A stretch of 64,000 bases of DNA from Chryseobacterium camelliae (GTDB taxonomy: Bacteria; Bacteroidota; Bacteroidia; Flavobacteriales; Weeksellaceae). Location of the stretch: positions 1,364,001 to 1,428,000 of the forward strand of contig NZ_CP115859.1 in NCBI RefSeq assembly GCF_027920545.1, written 5' to 3'. Numbering within the stretch: position 1 is the first letter of the stretch; each line of letters begins with the position of its first letter. The notes beneath the pieces were generated by a model that did not search any database, had not been told where the DNA came from, and worked only from the letters and a program-made list of their open reading frames with translations. Below are positions 44,086 through 52,400 of the stretch, one piece after another. The translations under genes were made by a program, and so were the position numbers.

Positions 44086-44100
44086 AATTAAAATTGTAAT

Positions 44101-45360
44101 ATGAATTTTGACCGCCTGAAAGAAAAACTCGAAATCCTTGCCGATGCAGCGAAATATGACGTTTCCTGCTCATCAAGCGGAGGAACGAGAAAGAGCAAAA
44201 AAGGCGCTTTAGGAGACAGTTCCGCAAGCGGGATTTGCCATACCTATACCGAAGACGGGCGGTGTGTTTCGTTGCTTAAAATTCTTTTGACCAATCATTG
44301 TATTTATGATTGCGCGTACTGTGTGTCCAGAAGTTCCAATGATATTAAAAGAGCTGCTTTTACGGTTGAGGAAGTGGTTGATTTAACCATTAATTTCTAC
44401 CGGAGAAATTATATTGAAGGTCTGTTTTTAAGTTCAGGAATTTTCAAAAATGCAGACACCACAATGGAACGTTTGGTTCGTGTGGCGAAAAAACTACGTC
44501 TGGAAGAAAATTTTAACGGATATATTCATTTAAAATCGATTCCTGGAGCAAGTGATGAACTGATGCAGGAAGCCGCTTTGTATGCCGACCGATTATCCAT
44601 CAATCTTGAAATTCCTACGGAGAGCGGGTTAAAATTACTGGCTCCTGAGAAAAACCGGCAGGATATGCTGAATCCTATGAAATACATTCAAAATGGAATT
44701 GCACAGTATAAAGACGAAAAGAAAATTTTCAGAAAAACACCCAAATTTGCTCCGGCTGGTCAATCCACTCAAATGATTGTAGGAGCAACCAATGAAAACG
44801 ATTTACAAATAATCAAGGTTGCCGACCATTTTTATAAAAATTTTAGCTTAAAAAGGGTGTATTACTCCGGTTATGTTCCGGTTTTAGAGGATAAAAGGCT
44901 ACCTTCTTTAACGACAGAAGTTCCGATGCTCCGTGAAAACCGTTTGTATCAATCCGATTGGCTGATGCGTTTTTATGGTTTTAAAGCTGAAGAAATTTTA
45001 GATCCTACTATGCCGTTTCTTGATTTGGAAATCGATCCCAAATTAAGCTGGGCTTTACGACATCTTGATCAATTTCCTGTTAATCTGCAAACCGCAGATT
45101 ATCAAATGATTTTAAGAATTCCGGGAATTGGTGTAAAAACAGCACAAAAGATTGTGAGTGCAAGACGATTTCAGGTATTGAATATGGATCATTTGAAAAA
45201 ATTGGGAGCCGCTGTAAACCGGGCAAAATATTTTATTGACTTTAATGCCGGAAATGCTTTTTTAAGATATTTAACCGATAAAAACCTCAGAAAATTATTG
45301 ATTGGCGGAAGTTCTTCAAAGTTTCAGAACCAGTTTTCACAGCAATTAACATTATTTTAA
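44101..45360 (+). CDS. Putative DNA modification/repair radical SAM protein (TIGR03916 type)
   Basis: 419 residues. The cluster motif is CIYDCAYC (CxxxCxxC, Cys67, Cys71, Cys74), preceded by the invariant SGICHTYTEDGRCVSLLKIL. The radical SAM barrel includes FLSSGIFKNADTTMERLV and SINLEIPTESGLKLLAPEK, then FAPAGQSTQMIVGA. A C-terminal helix-hairpin-helix (about 335-357: LRIPGIGVKTAQKIVSARRF) suggests DNA binding. It fits the family described as DNA modification or repair and paired with a DUF4130 partner, which lies at 45922-46680. The reaction is unknown. The start follows directly after a dispersed repeat. Confidence 0.9.
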   Translation: MNFDRLKEKLEILADAAKYDVSCSSSGGTRKSKKGALGDSSASGICHTYTEDGRCVSLLKILLTNHCIYDCAYCVSRSSNDIKRAAFTVEEVVDLTINFYRRNYIEGLFLSSGIFKNADTTMERLVRVAKKLRLEENFNGYIHLKSIPGASDELMQEAALYADRLSINLEIPTESGLKLLAPEKNRQDMLNPMKYIQNGIAQYKDEKKIFRKTPKFAPAGQSTQMIVGATNENDLQIIKVADHFYKNFSLKRVYYSGYVPVLEDKRLPSLTTEVPMLRENRLYQSDWLMRFYGFKAEEILDPTMPFLDLEIDPKLSWALRHLDQFPVNLQTADYQMILRIPGIGVKTAQKIVSARRFQVLNMDHLKKLGAAVNRAKYFIDFNAGNAFLRYLTDKNLRKLLIGGSSSKFQNQFSQQLTLF

Positions 45361-45363
45361 AAT

Positions 45364-45792
45364 ATGAGAACGAAGAAAGCTTTAAGATATGATGAACAAA
45401 AAATGAATGACGTTGAAAAAGTTGTTTCGAAGTTTTCTCAGCAGCTCATGTCAGATTCAAAATGGATTAGATTAATTGAAACCGTCATAGATAACGCTCA
45501 TCAGTTTAAAAAGATTTTATTTAAAAAAATTCAACATGATAAGATTGGAGAATTGTATTTAGATCAAGACAGCATTTTTGAGTTTGACTATTGGCAAAGT
45601 GGATTCGAGGGAAATAATTCATTTCATGACTGGCTTGAATACAGAGAAATTGAATATTTAATTTTCCCAAAAATTGTTGATTCTGATAACAGTCAGGATT
45701 TGGAGCAAATTAAATTAACCATAGAAAAAACCGGTCAGTTTTGTTTGGAAAGTGATGAGCACGAATTAAGATTAATATGTTATAAAATTTAA
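45364..45792 (+). CDS. Unrecognised 142-residue protein between the radical SAM and DUF4130 genes
   Basis: A 142-residue soluble protein with no signal peptide. The N-terminal half is helical (VEKVVSKFSQQLMSDSKW, VIDNAHQFKKILFKKIQ). The centre has FEFDYWQSGFEGNNSFHDWLEYREIEYLIFP, an acidic-aromatic stretch that weakly recalls DUF6678-like proteins. I do not recognise a family with confidence and see no catalytic motif. The ATG lies three bases after the radical SAM stop, so they are translated from one message. It may be a partner of the repair system or an unrelated insertion. Confidence 0.65.
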   Translation: MRTKKALRYDEQKMNDVEKVVSKFSQQLMSDSKWIRLIETVIDNAHQFKKILFKKIQHDKIGELYLDQDSIFEFDYWQSGFEGNNSFHDWLEYREIEYLIFPKIVDSDNSQDLEQIKLTIEKTGQFCLESDEHELRLICYKI

Positions 45793-45844
45793 TTCTAAAC
45801 CAATTCTATCACTCAAGTGTAATGAAAAATCTCAAAAAACGCAG

Positions 45845-45870
45845 AGATTCTTTCTTCGTCAGAATGACAG
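45845..45870. repeat. Half copy of the TGTCATTC-type dispersed repeat
   Basis: Read on the minus strand this is CTGTCATTCTGACGAAGAAA followed by GAATCT. It shares TGTCATTC and GAATCT with the palindrome at 6693-6777 and is a sequence I have seen often between bacterial genes. Confidence 0.6.
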
Positions 45871-45880
45871 TGCATACAAA

Positions 45881-45920
45881 ATTGCTAGATTGTTACATTA
45901 TCAAATTGCTACATTAAATC
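45881..45920. repeat. Period-8 array (ATTGCTAC type) touching the next start codon
   Basis: Five octamers in a row: ATTGCTAG, ATTGTTAC, ATTATCAA, ATTGCTAC, ATTAAATC. Then one A and the ATG at 45922. It is the whole leader of the DUF4130-type gene. Confidence 0.7.
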
Positions 45921-45921
45921 A

Positions 45922-46680
45922 ATGACCACCCTACTTTATGACGGAAGTTTCGACGGGCTTTTAACTGCGATATTTGAAGTTTTTGAATATCGTTATCAAG
46001 ATGTGGAAATTGTAAGCAGAGAAAGATTTCATCAGGAAAATATTTTTGCAGAAATCCATGAGGTGATCACACAAGATGATAAAGCGGAAAGAGTTTTCAA
46101 GAAATTAGAGCACAATATCGGAAAACCGGGAATTCATGAATTGCTGAAGGTCTATTTATCAGAAGACCCTGAACTTGAAATGCTTATTTTTTCTGCGGTA
46201 AAGCAATCTGTACAACATCCTGATGAAAACATTTTACAAAACTATGCTGATCAGGATATTTTAAAGATCTCAAAAATCTGTAAATCCGTTAGTCGTGAAA
46301 GACATAGAATGACTGCTTTTGTCCGTTTTGAAAAAATGCAGGATGGTATTTTCTTTGCCAAGATCGATCCGGATTTTAATGTTATTCCTTTGATCCGAAA
46401 ACATTTCAAAGACCGTTATCAGGATCAGAAATGGATGATTTATGATCTTCGAAGACATTATGGAATTTTATATGACCTGGAAAACTGTAATTTCTTTTAT
46501 CCTGAAGAGAAATTAGATTTAAACACTTATCATCAAAAGTTCCACGATGAGGAAAAAAATTATCAGACGCTTTGGCAACGTTATTTTACAAAGACCAATA
46601 TTGTGGAAAGAAAAAATTTGAAACTGCACATCCAGCATGTTCCTAAACGCTACTGGAAATATCTCACTGAAAAGCATTAG
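45922..46680 (+). CDS. Stand-alone DUF4130-type partner of the radical SAM protein (TIGR03915 type)
   Basis: 252 residues, cytoplasmic. It begins TTLLYDGSFDGLLTAIFEVF, the conserved family opening, with SVSRERHRMTAFVRFEKMQDG and the C-terminal QTLWQRYFTKTNIVERKNLKLHIQHVPKRYW. In many bacteria this module is fused to a family 4 uracil-DNA glycosylase-like domain; here there is none, so the partner must act alone or with an unlinked glycosylase. It lies 129 bases behind the 142-residue gene, separated by a dispersed repeat and an octamer array. Function is presumed DNA repair or modification by family association only. Confidence 0.88.
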   Translation: MTTLLYDGSFDGLLTAIFEVFEYRYQDVEIVSRERFHQENIFAEIHEVITQDDKAERVFKKLEHNIGKPGIHELLKVYLSEDPELEMLIFSAVKQSVQHPDENILQNYADQDILKISKICKSVSRERHRMTAFVRFEKMQDGIFFAKIDPDFNVIPLIRKHFKDRYQDQKWMIYDLRRHYGILYDLENCNFFYPEEKLDLNTYHQKFHDEEKNYQTLWQRYFTKTNIVERKNLKLHIQHVPKRYWKYLTEKH

Positions 46681-46814
46681 TTTCTTTCCTGTATTTGATA
46701 ATTTCTGGACAAAAACAAGAGGTTATTTTTTTGAAATAATAAATAGTAGACGGCTTTAATAATGTATATTCAAAACTCTTATAAAGTTACTGCCATTATC
46801 TGAACTTGTTTTTG

Positions 46815-46822
46815 TAAATTTG
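46815..46822 (+). promoter_or_regulatory. -7 box (TAAATTTG) of pfkA
   Basis: TAAATTTG lies 20 bases ahead of the ATG at 46843. Confidence 0.5.
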
Positions 46823-46842
46823 TGTTCGAAATTTTTTACTAG

Positions 46843-47829
46843 ATGAAAGAGAGTGCTGTAAAAAAAATTGCAGTTCTTACTTCTGGAGGAGATGCTCCGG
46901 GTATGAATGCAGCATTAAGGGCGGTAGTAAGAACCGCAAACTACTATAATATTGAATGTTACGGAGTAAGAGAAGGCTATAATGGTTTGATCAACGATGA
47001 TTTCCTGAAAATGGGACCCCGTTCCGTAAAAAATATAATCAATCAGGGCGGAACCATTCTGAAGTCTGCCCGCTCCATGGAATTTAAAACAAAGGAAGGC
47101 CGTCAAAAAGCTTATGACAACTGTGTAAAACATGGTGTTGATGCATTGGTATGTATCGGAGGAGACGGAACTTTTACGGGAGCAAAAATCTTTAATGAAG
47201 AATTCGGAATCAGAGTAATCGGTGTTCCGGGAACAATCGATAATGATATTTTTGGAACTGACAATACGATTGGTTACGATACTGCTTTAAATACTGCGAT
47301 GGAAGCCATCGATAAAATCCGTGATACAGCAACTTCTCACAACAGGGTTTTCTTTGTGGAAGTAATGGGTCGTGATGCTGGGTTTATTGCCTTAAACAGC
47401 GGATTGGCAGCCGGAGCTTTGGATATTTTAATTCCTGAGAGAAAAGACAGTATCGATGAGCTTTTTGTCAACTTCAGAAATGCCGAGAAAACAGGAAAAT
47501 CTTCAAGTATTGTTGTGGTAGCCGAAGGTGAGAAACTAGCCAATATCTACGAATTGGCAGAAAAAACGAAACAGGAATTCCCTGATTATGATATCCGTGT
47601 TGCTATTCTTGGTCATATCCAGAGAGGAGGTTCTCCAAGCTGTGCAGACAGAGTGTTGGCTAGCAGATTGGGTTATGGAGCCGTAACCGGATTAATGGAA
47701 GGACAAACCAATGTAATGGCAGGAATGCGTTCCAACGATTTGGTATATACGCCGATTGAGGAAGCCATTAAAAAACATAATGAAATCAATAAAGATCTTT
47801 TACTGATTTCAGAAATTTTAGCAATCTAA
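46843..47829 (+). CDS. pfkA: ATP-dependent 6-phosphofructokinase
   Basis: 328 residues. It phosphorylates fructose-6-phosphate in glycolysis. ATP site LTSGGDAPGMNAALRAVVR, then CIGGDGTFTGA (GGDG with glycine after the Asp, the ATP-using rather than pyrophosphate form), substrate loop PGTIDNDIFGTDNTIGYDTA and RDTATSHNRVFFVEVMGRDAG, and GHIQRGGSPSC near the C-terminus. All catalytic residues are present. It is followed by gap, 31 bases downstream, so a glycolytic transcript is likely. Confidence 0.97.
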   Translation: MKESAVKKIAVLTSGGDAPGMNAALRAVVRTANYYNIECYGVREGYNGLINDDFLKMGPRSVKNIINQGGTILKSARSMEFKTKEGRQKAYDNCVKHGVDALVCIGGDGTFTGAKIFNEEFGIRVIGVPGTIDNDIFGTDNTIGYDTALNTAMEAIDKIRDTATSHNRVFFVEVMGRDAGFIALNSGLAAGALDILIPERKDSIDELFVNFRNAEKTGKSSSIVVVAEGEKLANIYELAEKTKQEFPDYDIRVAILGHIQRGGSPSCADRVLASRLGYGAVTGLMEGQTNVMAGMRSNDLVYTPIEEAIKKHNEINKDLLLISEILAI

Positions 47830-47848
47830 ATATTTTTATATAATTTAA

Positions 47849-48871
<1,023 letters not shown>

Positions 48872-48891
48872 TAAAGTTTTAGCTTACTATA

Positions 48892-48921
48892 TAAAACCTT
48901 CCGATTTGGAAGGTTTTTTTA
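48892..48921 (+). terminator. Terminator of the pfkA-gap transcript
   Basis: AAACCTTCC and GGAAGGTTT pair around GATTT, followed by seven T residues. Confidence 0.88.
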
Positions 48922-48949
48922 TTAAGAATTTCCAAATAGTTAATGACTT

Positions 48950-49726
48950 TTATTGTGTACTTTTTTTAGTATCCCCTCCTAAATCAACATTAAACAATTG
49001 ATAACCAACCCCAAAACCAAACCATAGATTCCCATTATTATTCCACTGATAATGTTTTTGATTATTAATCTGATCAACTCCACAATAAATTCCGGCTTGC
49101 ACTTTTTTATATTGAAGCATTAACCCGCTGAACATTGTTAAAGTGGCTGCATTTATATTTTTATCGGCTTCTATTCCCAGAGAATTATTTGAATTTAGCT
49201 CAACACTTCCCAATCCTGCTCCTATCTGTACATAAAAATCAGTTGAATAAAACTTTCCAACTCTCCAATTTAATGTTGAATTCAAATTGAATTGTGCCTC
49301 AAATGTTTTCTCATCTTGGGGACGAAACTTGAATGGTAAAGTCAATATTCCTACAGAAAACCTATCCGGTTTCTCTGGTACCTCCTCTGCTTTTGCCAAG
49401 AATTCCTCTTTAGTTACAGTAAAAAGTTTGTAATTGTAATAACTAGCCTTCGGTATTGCCGTAGATCCTTCTTCAAGCACTCTAAATGGAGGATCAACCT
49501 TTACAATTATATTCTTGTCAGTTACATCTGCAATTTCATACTTAATCCCGTCTTCTAAATAGTTAGGGTTTTTAGTTGCGCCATCATATAATTCGGCTTT
49601 TTTTAAATCTGTTCCAGTGTGTTTTGCCGGAGCCTTAAAAGTAAAACGTTGCCCAATTTTAATTTCCTGTCCAAACGCTATTCCCGCACATCCAAGCAGA
49701 AACAGCGATAAAATTTTTGTTTTCAT
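48950..49726 (-). CDS. Secreted beta-rich protein of unknown function
   Basis: 258 residues. A signal peptide (1-19, ending AFG-Q) is followed by an N-terminal part of about 110 residues (IKIGQRFTFKAPAKHTG, IKYEIADVTDKNIIVKVDPPF). A C-terminal part of beta strands follows (FYSTDFYVQIGAGLGSVEL, LTMFSGLMLQYKKVQAGIYC, LWFGFGVGYQLFNVDLGG) that looks like a small outer-membrane barrel. I do not recognise a family. It faces gap across a terminator and is alone on its strand. Confidence 0.65.
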   Translation of the reverse strand: MKTKILSLFLLGCAGIAFGQEIKIGQRFTFKAPAKHTGTDLKKAELYDGATKNPNYLEDGIKYEIADVTDKNIIVKVDPPFRVLEEGSTAIPKASYYNYKLFTVTKEEFLAKAEEVPEKPDRFSVGILTLPFKFRPQDEKTFEAQFNLNSTLNWRVGKFYSTDFYVQIGAGLGSVELNSNNSLGIEADKNINAATLTMFSGLMLQYKKVQAGIYCGVDQINNQKHYQWNNNGNLWFGFGVGYQLFNVDLGGDTKKSTQ

Positions 49727-49938
49727 AGTTATTTAGTTTATTAGTTAAAATTAAGTGAAAGCTCAAACAGGGCTTAACACTAGGTTTTAACCAAATTTAA
49801 CTCATTTTTAAACAAAAAAAAATCACACTTTTGTGGTATTTTTAATAAAATCTTAAGAGAAAAAAACTATTAACTTTTTTATTTCAACTGACAAATCTCA
49901 CAATCTCATTTAAGCATAAAACTTGTATTTTTATCGTA

Positions 49939-51135
49939 ATGGAAAACACAATTTTACAACCTCGGTTTAAAGAATCATCACATTTCAAAGATTTTTGGAC
50001 GAAAGGCAACGGAAAGCAGCTTATTGAATTTTCGGGAGCAGAAGTAAGTTTTAATGATTTTGAAAAATTTGCGCCTTATTTTTATCATGTTGATGACATC
50101 GGTGATCAGGTGGTAAGAGATGTTTATCTTGTCAAAAAATTTCATGAAGCTTCTAAAGAAATTGAACACTACATCCGAAACGGAGTTTCTGAAAGCGATG
50201 CCATTCCTGAGAGTGTAAGAAAACTTTTTCTTCAAACCCAGAAAATTCCTGACTGGCTTGATTATGAATTAATAAAATCCGGTGCAGAACTCTGTATGAG
50301 AAGCAATCTCGATTCTCTGATTTCTTTAAGGGATTATTGCCTGATCGGTGGTTATGATTACGCCTACCTCAACAAACCTTTAGTTGCAACAGAAGCTCTG
50401 AAAAAAGGAGCCGTAAAACGTCTTTCCGAAACTTTGGATTTTTGGGTAAATGTTACAAGATATGATGCGTTGGAAGTTCATAAAAAAGGATATGAATTTG
50501 CCATAAAAACGCGGTTAATTCATTCTTACGCCAGAATATCCATCAAAAAACATTATAAAAACTGGGATACGGAAAACTGGGGCGAACCGATCAATTCCTG
50601 GGATATGATGGCTACCTATATTGGTTTCAGTCTCGTTTTTTTACACAGCCTTCATAAATTAGGGAACACTTTTTCAGAAAAAGAAGAAAAAGGAATTTTC
50701 CATCTTTGGAAATATGTTGGGTATTTACTGGGAATCCCTGAAAGGCTACTTCCCAACGATAAAAAGCAGGCTACAGAATATTTTTATTTATGGACTTCTG
50801 TTCAGCCTCCTGCCGATAAAGATTCTGTGCTTCTGGCGCATTCTCTACTCAATGAATCGCTGGAAAATCCTATTCTGAAATATCAGTTTCAAAGAAAAAA
50901 CTTACGTTATCTTCATATTTGCTGCACCTGGTTTCTGCTGGATGACGAAGTATGTAGGAGACTTCAGATTCCTGACGTATCCAACAAAAATGCTTTCCCG
51001 AGAACAAAATGGTTAATCAACAAAATCTATGATAAACTCGTAAGCCGGCAAGCCAGAATCAATAAAGGAAATAAAGATCAGATGAAGGTATTGAGTGATT
51101 ATTTAAAGATTACCCACAATTCAAACTTCCATTAA
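49939..51135 (+). CDS. MpaB/DUF2236-type oxygenase-like protein
   Basis: 398 residues, all helical, no signal peptide. It has the arrangement of the DUF2236 (MpaB, latex-clearing-protein-like) family: DWLDYELIKSGAELCMRSN near 110, GGYDYAYLNKPLVATEAL with a conserved stretch, then RLSETLDFWVNVTRYDAL and KTRLIHSYARISIKKH, where histidines can ligate a b-type heme. GEPINSWDMMATYIGFSLVFLH follows. Family members are heme oxygenases acting on polyisoprene or on fungal metabolites; the substrate in bacteroidetes is unknown. A TATTTTTA box lies just before the ATG. Confidence 0.8.
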   Translation: MENTILQPRFKESSHFKDFWTKGNGKQLIEFSGAEVSFNDFEKFAPYFYHVDDIGDQVVRDVYLVKKFHEASKEIEHYIRNGVSESDAIPESVRKLFLQTQKIPDWLDYELIKSGAELCMRSNLDSLISLRDYCLIGGYDYAYLNKPLVATEALKKGAVKRLSETLDFWVNVTRYDALEVHKKGYEFAIKTRLIHSYARISIKKHYKNWDTENWGEPINSWDMMATYIGFSLVFLHSLHKLGNTFSEKEEKGIFHLWKYVGYLLGIPERLLPNDKKQATEYFYLWTSVQPPADKDSVLLAHSLLNESLENPILKYQFQRKNLRYLHICCTWFLLDDEVCRRLQIPDVSNKNAFPRTKWLINKIYDKLVSRQARINKGNKDQMKVLSDYLKITHNSNFH

Positions 51136-51264
51136 ATTCATTAAAAATAAAATTAACACATTCTTTTAATTTTGAATGAGTTAAGGATGAATACCTTATA
51201 TTTTTATCACCTCAAAAATAATTTTGTGGAATAAATAATATTAGCTTTTCATCTATAAATTATG

Positions 51265-51272
51265 TATTTTTG
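51265..51272 (+). promoter_or_regulatory. -7 box (TATTTTTG) of recA
   Basis: TATTTTTG lies 19 bases before the ATG at 51292. No LexA-type palindrome is evident nearby. Confidence 0.45.
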
Positions 51273-51291
51273 AGAAATTATAATTATACAG

Positions 51292-52296
51292 ATGAGCAAC
51301 GCAGACGATAAAAAGAAAGCACTTGCCTTAGTGCTTGAAAAACTAGATAAAACATACGGAAAAGGAACTGTAATGACTTTAGGAGACAGTTCTGTAGATA
51401 ATACGATTGAAGTGATTCCTTCAGGATCTTTAGGACTGGACATCGCTCTGGGAGTTGGCGGTTATCCGAGAGGAAGAATCATTGAAATCTATGGTCCGGA
51501 ATCTTCAGGTAAAACCACGTTAACCCTTCACGCGATTGCAGAAGCTCAAAAAGCAGGAGGAATTGCCGCTTTTATTGATGCTGAACATGCATTCGACAGA
51601 ACCTATGCTGCTAAATTAGGAATCGACTTAGAAAACTTAATTATTTCTCAGCCTGATAACGGTGAGCAAGCATTAGAAATTGCTGATAATCTTATCCGTT
51701 CAGGAGCGATCGATATTGTAGTCATCGACTCTGTAGCCGCTCTTACTCCAAAAGCGGAAATTGAAGGGGAAATGGGAGATTCAAAAATGGGCCTTCATGC
51801 AAGATTGATGTCTCAGGCGTTAAGAAAATTAACTGCTACGATTTCAAGAACAAAATGTACGGTAATTTTCATCAACCAGTTGAGAGAAAAAATCGGGGTA
51901 ATGTTCGGAAACCCAGAAACAACAACCGGTGGTAATGCTTTGAAATTTTACGCTTCAGTAAGAATTGATATCAGAAAAGCCTCTGCTCCAATTAAAAACG
52001 GAGACGAAGCGATCGGAAGCCGTGTGAAAGTGAAAATTGTGAAAAACAAAGTAGCTCCACCTTTCAAACAAGCTGAATTCGACATTATGTATGGTGAAGG
52101 AGTTTCTAAAACAGGGGAAATCTTGGATCAGGCCGTAGAACAGGGAATTGTAAAGAAAAGCGGTTCTTGGTTCAGCTACGAAGAAACAAAATTAGGACAA
52201 GGTCGTGATGCCGTAAAAGATGTATTAAAAGACAATCCTGAACTTTCTGAAGAACTGGAAAATAAAATTAAGGAAGAGATTGCTACTAAAAAGTAG
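51292..52296 (+). CDS. recA: Recombinase A
   Basis: 334 residues. RecA forms filaments on single-stranded DNA, promotes strand exchange and stimulates LexA-type self-cleavage. Walker [10 protein letters not shown] near 65, Walker [13 protein letters not shown] near 140, loop 1 [20 protein letters not shown] and loop 2 region [32 protein letters not shown] are complete. The C-terminal domain ends in an acidic/basic tail. It is followed by two strong hairpins. Confidence 0.98.
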   Translation: MSNADDKKKALALVLEKLDKTYGKGTVMTLGDSSVDNTIEVIPSGSLGLDIALGVGGYPRGRIIEIYGPESSGKTTLTLHAIAEAQKAGGIAAFIDAEHAFDRTYAAKLGIDLENLIISQPDNGEQALEIADNLIRSGAIDIVVIDSVAALTPKAEIEGEMGDSKMGLHARLMSQALRKLTATISRTKCTVIFINQLREKIGVMFGNPETTTGGNALKFYASVRIDIRKASAPIKNGDEAIGSRVKVKIVKNKVAPPFKQAEFDIMYGEGVSKTGEILDQAVEQGIVKKSGSWFSYEETKLGQGRDAVKDVLKDNPELSEELENKIKEEIATKK

Positions 52297-52312
52297 GAAT
52301 TTGTTCGGATAT

Positions 52313-52353
52313 AAAAAAGCTCGGCGGGACCTTTGGTCCCGCCGAGCTTTTTT
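52313..52353. terminator. Bidirectional terminator after recA (19-bp perfect stem)
   Basis: AAAAAAGCTCGGCGGGACC (52313-52331) and its exact inverse (52335-52353) around TTT. The A run and T run make it work in both directions. Confidence 0.9.
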
Positions 52354-52357
52354 ATTC

Positions 52358-52396
52358 AGTTTCAGTTTCGGCGGCAAAGCCGCCGAAACTGAAACT
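52358..52396. terminator. Second perfect hairpin between recA and the S9 peptidase gene
   Basis: AGTTTCAGTTTCGGCGGC (52358-52375) and its exact inverse (52379-52396) around AAA. GC-rich in an AT-rich genome. It is only five bases after the peptidase stop on the minus strand; no clean T run follows, so it probably acts together with the neighbouring terminator. Confidence 0.65.
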
Positions 52397-52400
52397 TCAA

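Noticed and set aside
44036..44227. Minus-strand frame across the repeat and radical SAM start
   Set aside because: It runs through repeat copy 4 and antisense to conserved coding sequence.
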